Shown piece after piece: positions 26,901-39,800 of a stretch of DNA of 64,000 bases (position 1 is the stretch's first letter; each line of letters begins with the position of its first letter). Below the pieces are notes generated by a model, which saw only the letters and a program-made list of their open reading frames with translations, made no database searches and was not told where the DNA came from. The position numbers and the translations under genes are program-made. This stretch comes from Daphnia carinata (Eukaryota; Arthropoda; Branchiopoda; Diplostraca; Daphniidae), in NCBI RefSeq assembly GCF_022539665.2, contig NC_081337.1, forward strand, positions 10,206,679-10,270,678. The letters run 5' to 3'.

Positions 26901-29660
26901 CCTGTTCGGTTTTGCAAATCTCTCCTGCCTGGTCAACCCATCAGCAATTTAAAACATATATTAATTTAATAGGAGCACACGTAATATTGTACCATCTTTT
27001 AAAATTTTCCACTGTAACAACTTCTTCATTGCGACGGGGAATGCAATGCAGATAAATCGCATTTGGCGCAACCATTCTGTGAAGATAATTGCTGCGAGTC
27101 AGGATCATGTCCTTAAGATGAATGTTTTCGATTCTTCAGAAGAAACTGAAAATCTTCATTAGGAATTCTTTGAAAGAAATGACATACGTCTTGTGGATTT
27201 AGCATGTTGATCAGACCACAGGAATTCGTTTGCTCTATTCTTTGTTGAACTCTGCCGCATTTTCATATGGGATGGGTGAAACGAATAACTTATTTGCCCA
27301 TTTTTCGGATTTGCTTCCTTAATGCCTTTTTTGTCAGAAGAGAAATTTATTGATTCTTTAATTTACTCCATAAATTGTTCTCACCTCGTCATTGAGAGGA
27401 AAAGATGACCATGTTTCATGAATTGTTTACAGCATAGTTATAACTGCCTTGAAATAATCGATGAGTGAAATTTAAGTTCCACTCTACGTAATCAAAATGG
27501 TCTTTGGCATCTTCCACACTTCACCCCTAGAAGAACAATAAACACATATAAGGCAGATGATCAATATTTATGAGATATAGTTGTACATTTGCCTGTCCAG
27601 CATTTCATACTGCATGCATGTTCGGGATGAATCACAGTCGAACAAGTTATGTGTTAAAATTTGCATGGGAACTTGTTATTGCATTTGCTGAGGAACCTTG
27701 GTCAGGATTCAGATCCTTGCCCTTAAGTGTTTATCTATTAGAAGGATTTAAGCCATAACACTAAGATAAGTACACTGAGGGCAACACATCACTTTTTTGG
27801 ACACTTGCACTTTAGTCAGATAAGGACTTAAGCATTCCATACTGCATCGGTTCTAGAAAAGAATCATAGGTGTACAGGTTTTGTTCTGCAATTACAATGC
27901 AGCACCTAGCATAATAAGATTAACAATTCAGGAATTGAAAGAAAAAAATTTTTGTGCTACAACATGCCTGCAAGAAAGTTTTAACACTTTTAACACAACA
28001 CATTTTTACTCCATTTTTCCACCCATTGTTTAGTATAATGCATGCAACATCAGTTTGATGTTACCTTGTTCAATGGATGGGAATTGAGCTAACTGCCCAT
28101 AACTGAATTAATCCTGAAATGGAATTTGCCAGGGATAGAGATAGTAGGAAGCAGCGTACCACGTACCCTTCACAATTCGAATAGCAACAAGCCAACGCAT
28201 GAACGCACTAGTGCCAATATTGGCCGCAAGGTGATATGGAAATTTTTGCATGTCATTAACGGTGCGTGATGCCACGCCCTAATTCGTGAGTGCTACATAA
28301 TAATTGAAAATTTTAAACAGTTGCTTAAATTTTTTGTTTCATAATTACCTAGGATGTTGTTTTTCACGATGTTCTTGATACAGTTCATTTATTACATTGT
28401 ACAATAGTTTCGCCGAATTTAAATGGGAGTTGTTTTATGCCGGAAAATGCCATTGCGTTATCAACATGGTTTGGGGTCGTCATTCACGGTATATAATAGT
28501 TGCGCGAATATCTTAACGTAGCGGCACTTGAACAATGACTGGGTATGGTACCCTCCCAATGTTGGGAACTAGTACCAAGAGTCTGTAAGCAATTACAACT
28601 CGAAACGTCAAGCGTTGGTATGATGATGATGGCACCCACAATGATTGGTCCACCAATCATTGGCCCCCCATTCCAATGCAGAACTGAATAGAGATGTAAG
28701 AGCTATCAGCTGATGCGAGATGGGGATCATATAGTACAGCAATATGATCTCCATCGGGGCAGGTCTGGAGGATACTAGTATGTCAGTCAAGTGCTTAGCG
28801 CAACCTTTTTGCCTATTTTTTCAATAAGTAAAATAAAAACTGTCAAACCGAAACTCCTATCTCTGCCGAATATTTAAGCATTTCCTTAACATATAAAAAT
28901 CTAAGGGCGAAATTAGGAAATAGCCAATCTTTTCCTTCTTTCCCTTGAAATGCCAATAGTGCCATATCTCAACACTAGATGGTGTTGGATTCTTAAAAAA
29001 ACTCAACCACTATTTCTAATCAATCTGTTTTTTTTCTATGGCAGTGCCGTTTGGAGGGCTTTAAGAAAAGCCAACAGTAGACATAGCAAAGTTTAAAATG
29101 CATGGTAGACGTGGTGGCCTACTGATAATACTTTGGAATCATCCTCTACCTGTTTCAACGCGCTGTGTCATTCTGGGTTTATGGCTAACATATGATGACA
29201 TCACGTGATACAGTCGTTTCGCACCAGTGTATTACATCATTTTTGTATCCACCGTTGGACCTTTGTGTGTCACGCTTCTCAGAGAACTTTTGCGGCGCTG
29301 ACTTCTTCCAGGTCCATAGACTACCTTCGTAGCTCCGGCAGCTCCAGCTGCCACCTTGAATCCACATCCATTATAGCTCGTCCAATCTCCACCTCACCTA
29401 GCACAGCTCGGCTTGTTCATCAGCCCACTAGAAGTAGACCGTGTTGAAAATATCCGACACGGAAAGGTTATTTTACCTCCTGCCATTTTGTCAAGTCAGT
29501 GAATGTGAAAGCTTGCCCTGGCGAACTTTGAGGGTGTGAAAGTGGCTGTGACCCGAAAATAACGTGCAAAATTAGACATCATAATTACACGGTGGATGTT
29601 TCCCGAGCTCGACATCCTGCTTTCCTCACCCAAACATAAAGCCTAAGGGCTTCTCAATGG
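23915..29660 (-). other. Gene-poor region with unidentified, decayed coding family
   Basis: Minus-strand pieces with coding character but broken frames occur from about 28000 to 25200. Examples are RSNYLHRMVAPNAIYLHCIP and RRNEEVVTVENFKRWYN (27115-26985), SCGLINMLNPQDVCHFFQRI (about 27225-27165) and the 109-codon open stretch 25990-25661. Part of this is homologous to the fragment at 21.2-21.6 kb. No transposase motif or domain is recognisable to me. The rest (poly(A) run at 24788-24809, a perfect 9-base hairpin at 28639-28660) shows no gene. Confidence 0.4.
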
Positions 29661-30483
29661 TCAAAAATCATGCCATCCTCTGACAAAGGGATTTGTTTCG
29701 GATGGACGGGCGCCATCGTTGTTGAAGATTGGAACTGATTCGTCTGCGTCTTTCACTGATTCGATTAAACGATGTTTACGATGATTTAATTGAAGTGGTG
29801 ATCCATACTGCAATTTCTATGTATAAACGCGATGAAATAAAGAAGACGAGAATAAGGGTAATTCCATTATTTAAACAACCTTTGCGTGCAGCCGGTTTCA
29901 CGCTCAAACATAATTCCGTCTTGTTCAATCCAAGTTGACAGATTTTCGGACAGTAGTTTTTGTTCAGCCAATTTATGGATTTCCAAGTCGGAGTGCCTGG
30001 AGTAGAAGTAAATGTCTGACTGCGAACTGTAGACGACAAAATGGCGAAAGTTCCATGGGTTATAGATTTTTATAAAAATTTTACTACTCGTCTCATGTTG
30101 AGATGAATATCGTCTCCTCTGAAATACCATTTCCAAACCATTTATTTAACCAACGATTATTAAAGCTTTGTGATTGACTCCTTGACGTCGCAATTCGTCG
30201 GTTCTTAGATACCTCATGATTTACCAGGAAACTGTTTTCGAAATTGCTTCAGGGCACATGACTAGATTTTTCAACATTTTTTGCGTTCACTGGTAATAGA
30301 GACAATCTTTTTCTATATTACGGAAATAAAGCTTCATCATAAACCAGATAACTCTTTGAGAAGAAAAAATTCACATAACTTCAGTGTCGTACCGACACGT
30401 GCCAAGTGCTAAGCCTTACCTTTTTGTCTCTGCCTCCGGCCTCATCAGCTGTGGTGGGAGAATGGGCTGGAGGAAGGGTCATC
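29661..30483 (-). CDS. Small unrecognised multi-exon gene
   Basis: The proposed first exon 30483-30421 reads MTLPPAHSPTTADEAGGRDK then K and ends in a strong donor (AAG|GTAAGG). The next exon opens at 30118 after TATTTCAG in matching phase (RRRYSSQHET). Two models then compete. Model A reads straight through (HSDLEIHKLAEQKLLSENLS, then TWIEQDGIMFE). Model B removes a 62-base intron with good sites (GACGA|GTAGTA to TCTACAG|TT) and reads a different frame (TFTSTPGTPTWKSINWLNKN). Both can join in phase to a last exon starting near 29757 (KDADESVPIFNNDGARPSET, ending VRGWHDF and TGA at 29661-29663). I recognise no domain; function unknown. Its upstream side abuts the 0.6-kb segment that is duplicated at 56.8 kb. 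Confidence 0.42.
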
Positions 30484-30559
30484 AAAGATGGATGCCAGAA
30501 AAAAAAATACCCAATATTTAAACGTAAATAGTTTTAATTCATTGTGAAGAATATTTGTA

Positions 30560-31190
30560 TTATTTTAGAAAATATCCAAAAGCTTAACTTGAATTGTCAG
30601 AAACTAAATGATGCAACTAATTTAAATCTACGAACCTGGCAACTTCCATATTTCCGTAGCTTCATGTTTTAGGCGCGAAACACTGTTGCATTTCTTGTTT
30701 CTAGGTGGCATTTTTGGTCCATTACGGAAAGGAGGCAGGGGTTACTTCATTGTTTAATTGCGTGCGAAACAGGGGACCCCCGCATTTCAGTTACCAAGTA
30801 GGCCATGCCTGGTTGTGTGCAATCTGTTTCGAGCGTGGCCCACGTTGTTCCGACTGCGTCGTCGAGGCAGCAATCAACAAAAAAAGGTAGGACAACAGAT
30901 GAAATCTCTCTTGCATCTCGAACTGTGGGTTGAATGTGTTGCTTTGAAATTCATGCCAGTCGTAGTGGCATCATCATACCTTCTTTTTAATGGCCTGTTT
31001 TTCATCTTGTCGAATGGCTGATGTTTATCTCGTAAATTCTACGACAATGTCTTTGTGTGCGGTGGGCTACTTTTCTGGTTTTTCCCGTTTCTTTTTCTTT
31101 TTGGCTTTCTTGATTGGCATGACGCCAACATGCACTCAGCAATCGTAGTCTGAACAATCACGTTGTGCAGTAGCCGTGTGCATTTTGAGG
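30560..31190. repeat. Dispersed duplicated segment, copy 1
   Basis: About 0.6 kb is repeated in direct orientation at 56780-57430. Shared landmarks include GGTCCATTACGGAAAGGAGG, CATTTCAGTTACCAAGTAGG, CTGTTTCGAGCG and ATGCCAGTCGTAGTGGCAT. Each copy has an ATG followed by a short open frame and a GTAGGAC donor-like site (30806-30886 here), but small indels between the copies change the reading frame, which argues against a conserved protein. It may be a duplicated promoter/5' exon or a mobile-element fragment. Confidence 0.75.
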
Positions 31191-31770
31191 TTTTTCATTT
31201 ATGATAGGCTGATTGACTGAGTTATTTTTGACCTTCCACAGGTTATCCATTCGTTTATTTTTATTGCTGGAATCGTTATATTCATATACATATGTAAACC
31301 TCCATTTTGAAGTGAAAAAGAAAATGGCTTTTTTGAAATCGCCGATTAGGCCACTTGTTGACGACTTAAAGTTTTTTAAGCTTGAAAATTTGATTGTTCT
31401 TAATGTCATTCAAACGCCGCTTTGTACTTGCAATTGCAATTAAATATCATTGAACGGCTTTTTTTTTTTTTTTAAATATCAATGTTGTTGCCAAAATGGA
31501 AGTTGCAGTAAGGAAGAAGGGGAGGGGGGATGTATTTACCAATCTCAAACGAATTTGCCCCGGGATAAATGAAAAAACTGAAGCGACTAGGTATATATAT
31601 GGAAAAAAAAAATTACCTTCAAGACTTGAGTATATATAATATAATAGGAGAATAAAATTGGAAACAACAATTGATGGGGAGGGGGGTAAAAGAATGATGT
31701 GTGTACAAATGTTTACAGAAAATTGGAAAGAAATGAACGTTTTAAAAACACCTCATCAGCTTTGACGTGG

Positions 31771-33763
31771 TTATTCGATGCCTTTTTTACGGGTCAGTTC
31801 GAGCAAGACGCTCGAGTCAATGTCGACAAAGTTGTTGGCATGTTCCAGGTAGTCGGCCAGGAGTCCGGACGATGGGCGATGCAGCAAGAGTGGGCAGGGC
31901 AAGAGTTCTTGCATAACGGAGTGGTGCACAATCAAGGACGTGAGACTTGGAAATTCTTTAGTGAAGCCCTAATAAATTTTAAAAGTATTGAAATATTGAA
32001 AATTGCATATTTTTATTTAAAAAAGAAATTGAGATGCAACTGTCCTTACCTTGATTTTGAATCCTCTGTTGGTTTGCGTGATTAGATAATGAGCAATGGA
32101 AGGTTTTTGACATTCTTTCGGGACACGAACCGATAGCGCGTAGCAACCCGGTTTTGAAGTCGATTCGCGAACCAAGAACGACCCCACCGGTTCCTGTTGC
32201 AATATCTCCAAAGATATTTCCCTATTGTCCAATTATAAGTTAATTTTCTTGTCGATCTATTTTTCTTGTTGTTTTTTTTTTTTTTTTTTTTTTTCAAATG
32301 ATTGTGTTGATTGATATTTTACCTAGGAATGCCGGCTTGGAACCAAGGGGCGCATTTGAGCAAAGCTTCCTCTTCCAAATTGGTCAGGCTATCCGTCCGC
32401 ACGGGCAACGTGGGGAGGTAGCCATCGCTCGCCGATGATGGCGAGGCAGACCTTGATGAGCTGCAAGACGATGTTCCGACGCTGCTGTTGCACGAGTGCG
32501 TGGATGGTTTGGCGGATGTCGGCGTTCCGCTCGCGCTAAAGTCGATGGACGAGAGCAGAGGCTTGTAACCCATCATGACGGGGTGGTGGGAATGGAAAGG
32601 CATAACTAAGGCTGCCCCAATCCCCGGAGCTCTACCCTCTCCGGCGTTGCCACCTGCGCTTCCTTTGATGAGCGTCTTTGTCGTATCTTTGCTGCACTTG
32701 CATTTGCTCATCTCAACCAGATTATGTTCCGGTGCTTCGACCAAGGCCGCTGATTTTTCAATGTTGTTGGCTTTGCTATGTTGCCGGTTCTTGTCGTGAA
32801 ATTGCCTCGTCTGTCGGAAACCAATAAGGAAAAAAAAAAATAAAAAATACAGAAACGGTTGAGTGGATCGGTTTGAAAAACGATAGCGTGGGATAGGGGG
32901 GGGGGGGGGGGGGGTTAGTTTTGAAAATTGTCTGAGAACACCACTGAACCGAGGAGAACAAGAAAAATCACTTACCCAAGTGGTATGACCGTTCTTGACC
33001 GTTGGCGATGGCAAGTTGATCAACTTTGCGTCGCTGGACGTCGTTGTTGAAAGGACCAATGTCGTGGTAGATGCGGTGGCAGCAGCAGCAGCAGCGGCGT
33101 CTGCTGATGGCGCCTTGGTGCACGACATGCGGAGCGCGTCACCAATGTTATGTAGTTCGTCCGCCTGTTGAATGCAAAAACGATACGTTTGAACGATTAG
33201 TTAACACGCATTTTTTAAAATTTCTGTTGCACAGCAATTACACTCATTTTTATTCGCGTTGGTCACGAACGTGTTTTTTTTTGTTTTTTTTCGCAAAGCA
33301 AGGCAATGCAATTTTTTTGTCCCACATCGAAGGTGGCATTTAACGAGTAGGTGAGGGGAACTCATAGCGGGAGGTAGGGGCTGTAATTGAACTCGGCAGT
33401 TGTTCTTTTGTCCCGTTGTTTGTTTCTCTTTTTTTTTTTTTTCTCGCTTGTTGAAGTAACTCAACTTCATTTTCGAGCACATTAAGCTCGTGCGTCTTTT
33501 TTTTTTTTACCCCACTTCTCTTTGCGTCTTATTTTGAAGAAACAAAAATGGAGGAATCAGAAGAGAGGCCGACAAGAACCTTGACACGGAACGGTTTTTT
33601 TTTTTTTTTTTTTTTTTGTAAAGCAAGTGGGGCCCCGAAGATAACTACCTGTTTCCCGTTTGTAGGAATCTGTTGTCTTGAGTAGCTGTCGGCTTGCTTG
33701 GCAAGCTGGGATTTAACAGTAGAAGGAATGTCACTTTGACGGCCTTTCGGCCTCAAGTCCAAC
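31771..33763 (-). CDS. SH2-domain adaptor protein, C-terminal five exons (tensin-type SH2)
   Basis: Exons on the minus strand: 33763-33649, 33164-32976, 32810-32323, 32221-32050, 31968-31771. Phases chain correctly and give at least 386 residues plus TAA. The first exons are low-complexity and polar (LDLRPKGRQSDIPSTVK; ADELHNIGDALRMS; an Ala run; a Ser-rich stretch). The SH2 domain begins KCAPWFQAGIPREISLEIL. The phosphotyrosine-binding arginine is in GSFLVRESTSKPGCYALSVR, the conserved His in IAHYLI, and the domain closes with PSLTSLIVHHSVMQELLPC. The arrangement around GFTKEFPSLTSLIVHHS resembles tensin SH2 domains. The protein should bind phosphotyrosine in the cytoplasm as a signalling adaptor. 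No catalytic domain is visible. The first exon listed begins in phase 2, so coding exons must lie upstream; see the candidates at 43219, 46748 and 49282. Confidence 0.88.
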
Positions 33764-36700
33764 CTGCAATTTTATCTTCATTCCCATGAATTTTTCTTTT
33801 TTTTTTTTTTTCCTTCCATGTTCCACTTGCTCGAATGTTAAATAGAATAGAAATAATGTGTCTCGAAAAGCAGAAGAAGAGAAAACGACAATGAGAAGCA
33901 GGAATTCTGGCTCCCGTTATTACACGCTGACGCGAAACGGATAATGGGAGGGGTACGTTTCGTTTGAATCAAAGAAAGACAAAAAAAAAAAGACAACAAA
34001 CACACGACGATGGCAGCACAAAAAGTTTCCTCCTTTTTGTGTTCTGTTTCTCGCCCATCGCCAACAGAATGAGGAAAAAAAAAAAAAACACGCAGAAGGT
34101 AAAATAGATAAATGAGGGAGGACCCCCAGCTGAGCTACAATGTAAACATCCAAGAGATACGCCATACTACCGACGTAGTACTACTACGCGGGCCAATGTG
34201 TGTGTGTATGTAGAAATGAAAGAATATAGAATGAGAAGAGGGGGACTCTTTCCGACTACTGGTCTTTACAATCTCTCTTTTCTCTTCGTTTCTTTTCTTC
34301 TTCTTTTTTTCCACCTTCTTTTCAAATCATTAAGAATTCGAATGCGGTTTGCGGTCCTTTCTTTTCTTACATTTTCCTGTTGCCGAGATGGCCGAGCATT
34401 TAAATCTCTCTCTCTCGTTTTTTTTTTTTTTTTTTTTTTTTCGTTCTTTCCCGGAGCTGGAGCAGTTCCTGCTTCTTTTTATGTACAGCACACGAGAAAG
34501 AGAGAGAGAGAGCGGGTGGTGGGTGGTAGGGCCTGATCTGAAACCTGTAATTAAGGTAGCCTCCTCTAATGGCTGAGAGAGAGAGAGAGAGGGTAATAAC
34601 GGGAAGCAACAAAGTTGGTCACACTAAATGATGCTGTTGTGTGTGCCTGCGTTTCGTGTATGTACCCTCGTACGGGATATACACACACACACACACACAA
34701 CTTTGTGAGCTGTTGTAATTCTCCTTCAGGGGCTTACCTATCTACTGTGTGTGTGTGTGTGTGTTATTAAACAACAGGGGGAAATTGTTTGAAAGAGCCC
34801 AGCAGGCAATAGCACCAGAAACAGGAATCGCCTTCAGCTTGTTGTATTCTTTCTTTTTCTTTTTTCTTTTTTTTTTTTTTTTTTTCTTTCTTTTTTTTTT
34901 TTTTTTCATTTTGTTTGGTGGGAAGATAGTCGAAAACGATTTTTCAATTCGGCGCGCTGATAGCTGTGAAGGACTAGATGGACTGTCTTGACTCTCTGTA
35001 AGAGTGGAGGGGGCCTCGTTATAAGTGGCCAGGCAGCTTATAGATTGCTACTCAGCTACTACTACTACTGTATTAAAGGAGGGAACAATCGATCGTCGTC
35101 ATCTCGCCCCAACCGGTCAGTTTACTTTAAAAGGCGTGTCGTTTCGTTTCTGTCGACCGAAATTCAGGTTGAGTCATCGCAATGGAATCGAAGCTGGCCA
35201 AACCACACCACCTGCGTCAGGATGTTTTTTGTTTGTTTTTTTTCTTGTGCGTCCGTCTTTGTTTGGTAGCTTCTTTTTATTTTCTGAGAAAAACTCGCAC
35301 AACTAAAACTGTTTGTTTTCTTTCTTTTTTTTTTTTTTTTTTTTTTTAAGCATTTTTCATTTCTTTTATTTATTTATTTATTTATACATATACAACATTG
35401 TGCCGGATTCCTGACATTTTCTATCCCGCTGCGGGGCCTTCTGCTGCTGCCGTTGCTGCCGTAACGATCTGATTGCGTGATATGACTATGGCGCTTTTCC
35501 TGTTATTTTTATTTATTTTTTTTTTTTTTTTCGTATTTTTTTTGTTTTCAAAAAAAAAAAAAAAAAATTACATCCATCTCCATTTTTTTTTTTTTTTTTT
35601 TTTTTAATTCTCTTTTCCTCCTCCACCTTTTGCTTCGCGTTCAGTCTATCAAAAAAAAAAAATGAAGGAGGGGTTGAATAAAAGAATCCAAAAAGTTTCG
35701 GATTACACGGGGCCACGACATCCAAGAAGCGGAGGAAGGGGATGGGAAGGGGGGGGGAGGGGTAATATGTGTGGCGGGCGGTGGGCGGACGACGACGGGG
35801 GTTTGGCACGACCGACAACTTTGGCCGAGACACCTGACACCCCGCGTCGCTTGAAACGTTTGTGTTATGTGTTATGTGTATGTGTGTGTGTGTGTGTCTG
35901 TGCTCTTTTGCTCCCTTGACGGGCCGGAGCATCGCGCGGTTTCAAGTTTGCTTTATGATTGGATGCGGTTTATCGCGCAATTCCAAGACTTGTTGCCGTT
36001 TTTCTTTTCTCTCTCTCTCTCTCTCTCTCTTTATTTTCACGAGAAAATAAAGGAAAAGTCGTAGAACAATCAGATTTAAAAAAATAATTATCTCTAAACG
36101 TATTCCGTCACTTGAACGGATTCCCCCCCCCCCCTCCCTCCCCCATTTCAATGTGAAGCCGCCCCGGAACAACATTCTTTTTCAAATTGTTCTTCGTGCA
36201 TGTTTCGCTCGTCCTCCACCCAACTACACCGACAACATCGAACTAGGCAGTAGGTTTTTTTTTTTTTTTTTTTTCATGCATACGATAAAATACATGAAAA
36301 CAAAGGATAATAATCATCCTTTTTTTTTTTCTATCTCTCTTTCTCTCTCTCACTCAGCCGAACTGTGAATGACTATGGCCGTTGGAAAATTCATCCGTCT
36401 TACTTATAAAGTCATTGGTCGTTGTGCGTATTTTTTTTTTTTTTTTCTTTTGTTTTCCCATCATTTTTTTTTTTTTTATTTCGTTATCTCTGCGCAACTG
36501 GCATTGCAACAAGAAATGTGTTTTTCCCCACACTGGCGTTGAGTAAGGCCGGGGCTAGCGTTCGATCAGCTGCGTCACGCCCAACACGAATGTTTGTGTA
36601 CATTTGTCGTTTCTCGAGTTATTCCCCCGCATAGTTTCGTAAGTGGAGATTTGAATGTCGACTGACTACTGTAGATTTCTCATTCTTGTTTCGTTCCCAG

Positions 36701-36835
36701 CCATTTGAATATAAAGGAGTCGTTTCTTTTTTTTCTCTCTCTCTTTCCTTGATTTGATTTTTGTATTGCTTGCTAAATAATTGGCGGCCCGATGGCTCTT
36801 AGCTGCAATTTCACAGGCAAAAAACCGTGTGCCCT

Positions 36836-36868
<33 letters not shown>

Positions 36869-39800
36869 CGTAAATTTATCGCACATAATTGCGTCTCGCC
36901 TTCATTTCTTTGATTCCCTACAGTGCTTTCGTCGTTTTTTCGGCAATCAAAACATACACTTATGAGAAAGACTCTGTGCCCGCTAAGTAGCGGAGTAGCC
37001 TATAAATGGAGAGTGGGGGGAATATAAGAGTCCGGCTTATCTATTTTCTTTTTTTTTTTTTTTTTTTCTTCGTCTTATCAAAGGCCAATTATTTGCTGAT
37101 GTTGTGTTTGTGGGGCTCCCGGCCGCGCTCGTTTTAATTTATTTTTACACTGACAATGGATCCCCGCGCTTGATTATTAGCTATATTACGCTCCCCCCTC
37201 CGTTCCGTTTTTCTTTCTGTGTTTTGAAACCACCAAAGTGAAAAAAAAAAACAAAAAAAAAACAGAAGACGATAGTTTGAACAGTTGCGCATGTGTAGAA
37301 CACCCCCCGCTTTGTTTTTATATAGTGCGCGTATGTGTGGGAGCTGGAAATGTTCGGGGGGTTATTTAATAACGGATGAAAAAGAAAAGGCATTTTGGAA
37401 CAAAACAAAAAAAAAAGGCCCTCTGCTGTTGTGTGTGTGCATTAGCTTTTAATTGGTGCGGTCAGCACTTTCCATGTCTCGGGACAAGGTGCGGACATAC
37501 ACGAAGTTTAGTGTGGGAAATTTCTCATGGCCTATTCCAAAGGCTTCTTCTTTCCTCTCCGTTTTTTTTTTTCTTATCGGAGCGAACGCAAAAAGCAGCG
37601 CCATCTGGTAAACGAGCTAGCCCTTGTCTAGTTTAAAAAAAAAAAAAGAAAAAAAAAAGAAAACGACTTGGCTATTTATGAATGTTGTTTTCTTTTGTTT
37701 GCTGAAAAAAAAAATGTGTCACCAACGGTTTTGTTTTTGAGTGAAAAACGAAATGTTACGACAAAAAAAAAAAAAAACATAACCGCGGAAGGTATTTGAC
37801 ATTTAACTAAATAGCGGCGTGACTAATGTTTTTTTTTTTTTTTGGAGGACGTCTCCTTTTGTTGATCACATGTCGGACATGATTGACTACCGCCACGAGG
37901 TAACCAATGTGGTACAACAATAGCGCAGTTCATCATTTTCGAAAAAAAAACAAAAACAAAACGAGAACCCGTGTTGTACACGGGTGTGTAGCAGTTAGTA
38001 ATAGAGAGAGAGAGAGCAGCTCTTAATCGTTGTAGGCTAATGCGGAAAAACAGAGTCGGAGAGAGAAAGAAGATGGGACTGTCTACACGACATAAATCAT
38101 TGAATGGAATTTCCCTTTTTTTTTTTTTTTTAACCTCGGCGAAAACGAAAAAAAAAAAAGCAATCACCTGGCCCTCATTTTTAACTTGTCGAAAAAGAGA
38201 GATGGAAAAAAAAAAAAAAAAAAAAAAAAAAAGAGTTTGACTTAGTAATTAAGTTTAGACTGCAGGAGGGCGGATCCTAAAGTCGTCAAAAGTCCCCCCC
38301 CCTTTTTTTTTTTTTTTTTTTTCTTTTGAAACCCCCCGAAAAAAAAAAAAAAAATAGAGAGCTTCCTCCCCCCCCCCCCCCACCATAAAAGAGAATAGTT
38401 CATTTTGGTTAGTGTCCGATCAGTATTATTGTGATGATTCCTACCCACCTATCTTCTGCCCTCCCTCATCCCCCAATAGACTCTGTTTCTTTTTTTAAAT
38501 GGATTCTTGTATTATGTCTGGACAGCTTTCGGTCGAAGACAAAGTACAGGTATAACAGACACCATTTTTCTCGGATGGGGGGATTGATCCACTTAACGAC
38601 GTGGCGCCGGATCACATCCTCCGCCTTCGTTCCGCCATTATTCCCCTATCAACGACACGCTCATTTCGTAGGGCCCTTTTAATGAATCCCCAACGTGTCC
38701 CCCCCCCCCCAAAAAAAAAAATCTGTATGGATTGTGTATGTTGAGTTTTGTATTAAAAATGCAAATTGGAGGTGATGTTTAACGTGTCATCAGAACACAA
38801 TCCATCGGGTTTTCTCGTTAAGTGTTTAAATGCGATTCTAAGTATTTCCAGAAACATTCATCGGAGAAGATGTAACCCCTTATGTTTTTTCTTCTTTTTT
38901 TTGGGAGGGGGGGGGGGATATTGTTAAATCCTATTGTTGTGGTTTTTCTTCTTTTGTTTTCCAACTGACTTGTTAAGATGAAACCATTCAGCCAGGGAAA
39001 TATATCACCTGGTTTATTAAATTTCTTCAACAACAACAAAAACAAAAACAAAAAAAAACCCGCATTGTTGTTCATTTCTTTGAGTTTTAGTTGCTCGATC
39101 TTTGTGGTAGTACCTCCGTACCACACAATTGATAGCTTTTCAATCCGACCTCTCTGCAGGCCTTCCATCTTCTTTTTTTTTTTTTTTTTTTTTTTTTTGT
39201 TATCCCTTTTCCTTCTTTTATTTTTATATTCTTGAATATTCAAAAAAAAAAAAAACGTAGATATGAAAAGAAAAAAAAAAAGGAAACTCATCAATATGAA
39301 TGGATGGCGTCTGCCAGTTGAGTTTGAAACAATTCCAAAATTCCGATCCGTTTTCTCCTTTATTCTTGTGTGTGTGTGTGTGTGTGTCGCGCTGTAGGAG
39401 GTGAGTGGAAGAGGGAGGCCGTACACACTGAGAGGTATCCTCAGTTTTTTTTTTTTTTTTTTTTTTTTTCCTATTCTTTTCTTTCTGGTTGAACTGGTTG
39501 GGGGGTAATGAAGAATCGAAAGAAGAAGGTGCCCAGTCAGCTGTGTGAATTATACCAAAGTCCAGTCTGTCGATTCCTGTTGAGGAATCTTTATTGATTA
39601 CCTTTCGGCGGTCATCTTTTTTTTTTTTTTTTTTTTTTTGGGGGGGGGGGGTGGGGGGGCGCTTCTTGTTCCAACGTAACCCCCCCTTAGTCTCTCTTAC
39701 AAAGCGAATCAAATAGAGACCCTCTAAGGGGAGAAAAATCTGAATGATGTGGATTGATTGATTGAGTTTTTCTTTTTTCCTGAACCACTTGTTTTTGTTG

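Noticed and set aside
39102-39160. Minus-strand 40-base exon-like piece (GRIEKLSIVWYG) with good donor
   Set aside because: Its length and phase do not fit the SH2 exon chain and no other partner was found.
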